Shown here: positions 15,226 through 17,219 of the stretch, in pieces
How positions within the stretch are numbered: position 1 is the stretch's first letter
Layout: the number at the start of each line of letters is the position of its first letter
Assembly: GCA_024404435.1 (NCBI GenBank)
Contig: JAKSPW010000006.1
Coordinates: forward strand, 1-17,219
Length of the DNA: 17,219 bases
Origin: Clostridia bacterium
GTDB lineage: Bacteria; Bacillota; Clostridia; Oscillospirales; CAG-272
Direction: 5' to 3'
Notes under the pieces: model-generated
Databases searched by the model: none
Seen by the model: the letters and a program-made list of their open reading frames with translations, nothing else
What the model was told of the DNA's origin: nothing
Translations under genes and position numbers: made by a program

Positions 15226-15254
15226 TTGATTTTTTTTGATATTTATGGTATATT
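15226..15254 (+). promoter_or_regulatory. Sigma-A-type promoter of queH
   Basis: TTGATT (15226-15231), a 17-base spacer and TATATT (15249-15254) lie between the terminator and queH. Initiation near 15261 leaves a leader of only about 25 bases. The DNA here is very AT-rich, which lowers certainty a little. Confidence 0.7.
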
Positions 15255-15285
15255 AATCATATATATCATTTTTGCGGTCAATATA

Positions 15286-15936
15286 ATGAATAAGATAAAC
15301 TATCAGTCACTGTGCGACTCGATAATCAGTGAAGCTGACGGAGGACAAGTGAAGCCGACTCTGCTTCTTCACGTCTGCTGTGCACCGTGCTCCTCGTACG
15401 TAATCGAATATCTTGAGGATCATTTCGATCTTACTCTGTTTTTCCACAACCCGAATATAACGGAAACGGAGGAATACGCCCTTCGTCTTGACGAGCTGTC
15501 ACGTTTTGTTGTCGAGCGCCCGGGGAAGAACTTCAAGATAATGACGCCTAAATACGATCCCGACGCGTTCTTCGGTACTGCCAAAGGACTTGAGGCCGAG
15601 CCGGAGGGCGGCGACAGATGTACTGCCTGCTACCGACTTCGCCTTGAAAAAACGGCAAAAGCCGCACTTGACGGCGGATTTGATTATTTTACGACAACAC
15701 TTTCGGTAAGCCCCTATAAAAACAGCGAAAAGCTGAATACGATCGGCCTTGAAATGCAGGAAAAATACGGCGTCAGATACCTCGTTTCCGATTTCAAGAA
15801 AAAAGGAGGATACCTCCGTTCGATTGAGCTTTCATCCGTATACGGTCTTTACAGACAGGACTACTGCGGCTGCATTTTCTCCGCTGCCGAAGCGGAAATG
15901 AGGAGAAAGGTCAACTCGGACCCACAGTCTATATGA
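15286..15936 (+). CDS. queH: Epoxyqueuosine reductase QueH
   Basis: A 216-residue cytoplasmic iron-sulfur enzyme of the QueH (DUF208) family, which reduces epoxyqueuosine to queuosine in tRNA, the last step of queuosine formation. It is unrelated in sequence to the B12-dependent QueG that does the same job. The cysteine pattern is complete: HVCCAPCSS (29-37), DRCTACYRLRL (110-120) and DYCGCIF (192-198). FFHNPNI (52-58), SPYKN (142-146) and SDFKKKGGYLRS (168-179) also fit the family. The ATG at 15286 gives the normal length; the frame is open further upstream to 15103 but that part runs through a terminator and promoter. The ribosome binding site is weak. The next gene follows 14 bases after the stop and is probably co-transcribed, without an obvious functional link. 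Confidence 0.94.
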   Translation: MNKINYQSLCDSIISEADGGQVKPTLLLHVCCAPCSSYVIEYLEDHFDLTLFFHNPNITETEEYALRLDELSRFVVERPGKNFKIMTPKYDPDAFFGTAKGLEAEPEGGDRCTACYRLRLEKTAKAALDGGFDYFTTTLSVSPYKNSEKLNTIGLEMQEKYGVRYLVSDFKKKGGYLRSIELSSVYGLYRQDYCGCIFSAAEAEMRRKVNSDPQSI

Positions 15937-15950
15937 AAGGATGATCTGTT

Positions 15951-17204
15951 ATGTTATCCGGATTTAAGAATTTTCTGATCACGTTTCTTGTCGCGGCGCT
16001 TCTGTTCGGACTCGTCGGCTTTTTTGCCACGAAATACGTTTCCGGCGTCGTGACCGACATTCTTGACGGTGAGAAGGATAAGCTTGACGATATCCTGAGC
16101 AACCCGGATCAGACTGAAGAAATTAAAAAAGAACCCGAAAAGGATCCGGATCTGAAGGTACCGGACGGCAACTCGTTCACCATGGTCTTCGTCGCAACGA
16201 ATTTCTATCCCGATAAATATGACAACTATTACGGATACGGCACGAAGGTCGACGACGTTATCAAGAAAGCCAATAAAGAGAAGGATTCGCTCGGCGCACT
16301 TTCCACAAAGTTCAGATACCTGAACGCGACGTGCATCGTCCTCGTCAGAGCCGATAAAGAGAACAGGGAATACGTTGCCTGCTACATTTCTCCCGAAACG
16401 AAGGTTACGTCTCCATCCGGTGACGTTACTCTCGGCGAAGCGTACGGGCGCTACGGCATGAACACTCTCTGCGATTATATCACCGTCATGACGGGCCTTG
16501 AGATAGATTACAGATTCCTCATAGACGGTCATCGCTTCGATGAGTTCATCGCGCTGATGGATCCTGTTAAGTTCGACCTTGAAGGTCCCATCTATTCAAT
16601 GGGCAAATACCACGTTTCGTTCAAGGAACCGCTCGAGACCGAGACTGAAACGGCGATTCTGACCGAGCCGAAGGAAACCGAGAAAAAGGACGAAAAGGAC
16701 GCGAAAACTTCCGAGGGCGATAAGGACGACAGCGAAAAGATCCCCGAGAAGGTCGGCAATTCCATTGTCCTCAAAAAAGGAAAAGATCAGGACTTCAATA
16801 ATTATTCGGTTTACATTCTCAATACCTTCAAGGAGTTTTCCGCAGAGGACGTTGAGATGAAATCAAAGCTTTCTCTCCACATCCTTAAAGAGTATCTCAT
16901 GCTCTTCGAAAAAATGAAACAGGATGAGCTTGTCGAGAAGCTGAAGGACATCACCGAGGAAAAGTACGAGGACTTTGAGTACGTCTACTCGTGGAAGAAC
17001 GCTCTCGCTACCGACATGAAAGCGGAAAAGGGAAAGGATATCCACTCGATGCTCGAAGCGATCGAGTATTTCGGCTACTCCGAGATGATCTATCCCGGTG
17101 AATTCAATCCCGAAACGAAGATGTTTGACCCCGACGTCAAGACGGGCTTTGAATTCTTCAAAAAATACCGTCAGGGCGTAGAGACTCCCGAAACCGAGAC
17201 ATAA
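15951..17204 (+). CDS. Membrane-anchored extracellular protein with degenerate LCP-like domain
   Basis: A 417-residue protein with one N-terminal membrane helix (about 8-27) and the rest outside. Residues about 76-215 resemble the LytR-CpsA-Psr (LCP) fold that attaches teichoic acids and other glycans to peptidoglycan: FTMVFVATN, TCIVLVRADKENREYVACYI (127-146), LGEAYGRYGMNTLCDYITVM (161-180), and TGLEIDYRFLIDGHRFDEFI (181-200). The usual catalytic IPRDT-type segment is replaced by ISPETKV (146-152) and the loop Asp/Arg residues are not evident, so it may bind without catalysing. Residues 225-268 form a Glu/Lys/Thr-rich linker, and 285-400 are a mostly helical region I do not recognise. AAAGGA precedes the ATG at good spacing. 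The assignment is by pattern resemblance; a novel extracellular domain is the alternative. Confidence 0.6.
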   Translation: MLSGFKNFLITFLVAALLFGLVGFFATKYVSGVVTDILDGEKDKLDDILSNPDQTEEIKKEPEKDPDLKVPDGNSFTMVFVATNFYPDKYDNYYGYGTKVDDVIKKANKEKDSLGALSTKFRYLNATCIVLVRADKENREYVACYISPETKVTSPSGDVTLGEAYGRYGMNTLCDYITVMTGLEIDYRFLIDGHRFDEFIALMDPVKFDLEGPIYSMGKYHVSFKEPLETETETAILTEPKETEKKDEKDAKTSEGDKDDSEKIPEKVGNSIVLKKGKDQDFNNYSVYILNTFKEFSAEDVEMKSKLSLHILKEYLMLFEKMKQDELVEKLKDITEEKYEDFEYVYSWKNALATDMKAEKGKDIHSMLEAIEYFGYSEMIYPGEFNPETKMFDPDVKTGFEFFKKYRQGVETPETET

Positions 17205-17208
17205 TTTC

Positions 17209-17215
17209 GAAAGGA
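17209..17215 (+). promoter_or_regulatory. Ribosome binding site for a gene beyond the right edge
   Basis: GAAAGGA lies 4 bases after the stop of the LCP-like gene, with only 4 further bases before the window ends. The spacing suggests that another co-directional gene starts immediately outside, continuing the queH unit. Confidence 0.5.
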
Positions 17216-17219
17216 ACAA

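Noticed and set aside
15103..15285. Upstream extension of queH
   Set aside because: The extension runs through the terminator hairpin and the promoter; ATG 15286 gives the normal family length.
1..17219. CRISPR arrays, tRNA or rRNA genes, insertion sequences, prophage genes
   Set aside because: Read through on both strands, I found no regularly spaced repeats, cloverleaf, transposase, integrase or terminal inverted repeats.

Overview
The window looks like chromosome from an endospore-forming, single-membrane (Gram-positive) Clostridia-type bacterium of moderate GC. The reasons are a SpoVAF/GerA-family germination protein, an LtaS-type lipoteichoic acid synthase, teichoic-acid-type glycerophosphotransferase chemistry, textbook sigma-A promoters, and strong Shine-Dalgarno sequences with some TTG starts. 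Nothing points to a plasmid, phage or insertion sequence. I cannot place the genus from sequence alone.

Layout. (1) Positions 1-260, minus strand: a promoter followed by a cobalamin (B12) riboswitch running off the left edge, so an unseen gene to the left is probably B12-controlled. (2) Positions 263-7173, minus strand: a gene set read leftwards from a perfect consensus promoter (TTGACA-N17-TATAAT). In order it holds an OmpR-type response regulator, its sensor histidine kinase, a THUMP-domain rRNA methyltransferase, an LtaS-type sulfatase-fold polymerase and a terminator, then spoVAF. spoVAF appears to have its own forespore-type promoter nested inside that terminator. (3) Positions 7174-7389: a divergent control region with repeated AT-rich 9-mers and a second strong promoter facing right. 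(4) 7390-8484, plus strand: the ATPase YchF. (5) 8501-15192, plus strand: a self-contained five-gene unit bounded by a promoter and a strong terminator. It holds two tandem paralogous membrane sulfatase-fold proteins, an 80-residue signal-peptide/membrane protein with an acidic tail, a type I signal peptidase whose start overlaps that tail out of frame, and a 715-residue fusion of a YidC/Oxa1 insertase domain to a CDP-glycerol glycerophosphotransferase domain. (6) 15226-17219, plus strand: a second unit with queH and a membrane-anchored protein resembling a degenerate LCP (LytR-CpsA-Psr) domain. It continues past the right edge, where a ribosome binding site for a further gene is visible.

How the genes may work together: the window is dominated by cell-envelope polymer genes (LtaS type, two LtaS-like paralogues, a TagF-like transferase, an LCP-like protein) with a two-component system beside them. 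The five-gene unit is the best candidate for an undescribed system. It physically joins a membrane protein insertase to a teichoic-acid-type transferase and packages it with its own signal peptidase and a probable small substrate or scaffold. The proposed function (building or exporting a glycerophosphate-type envelope polymer or modification) is inference from domain content and gene order.
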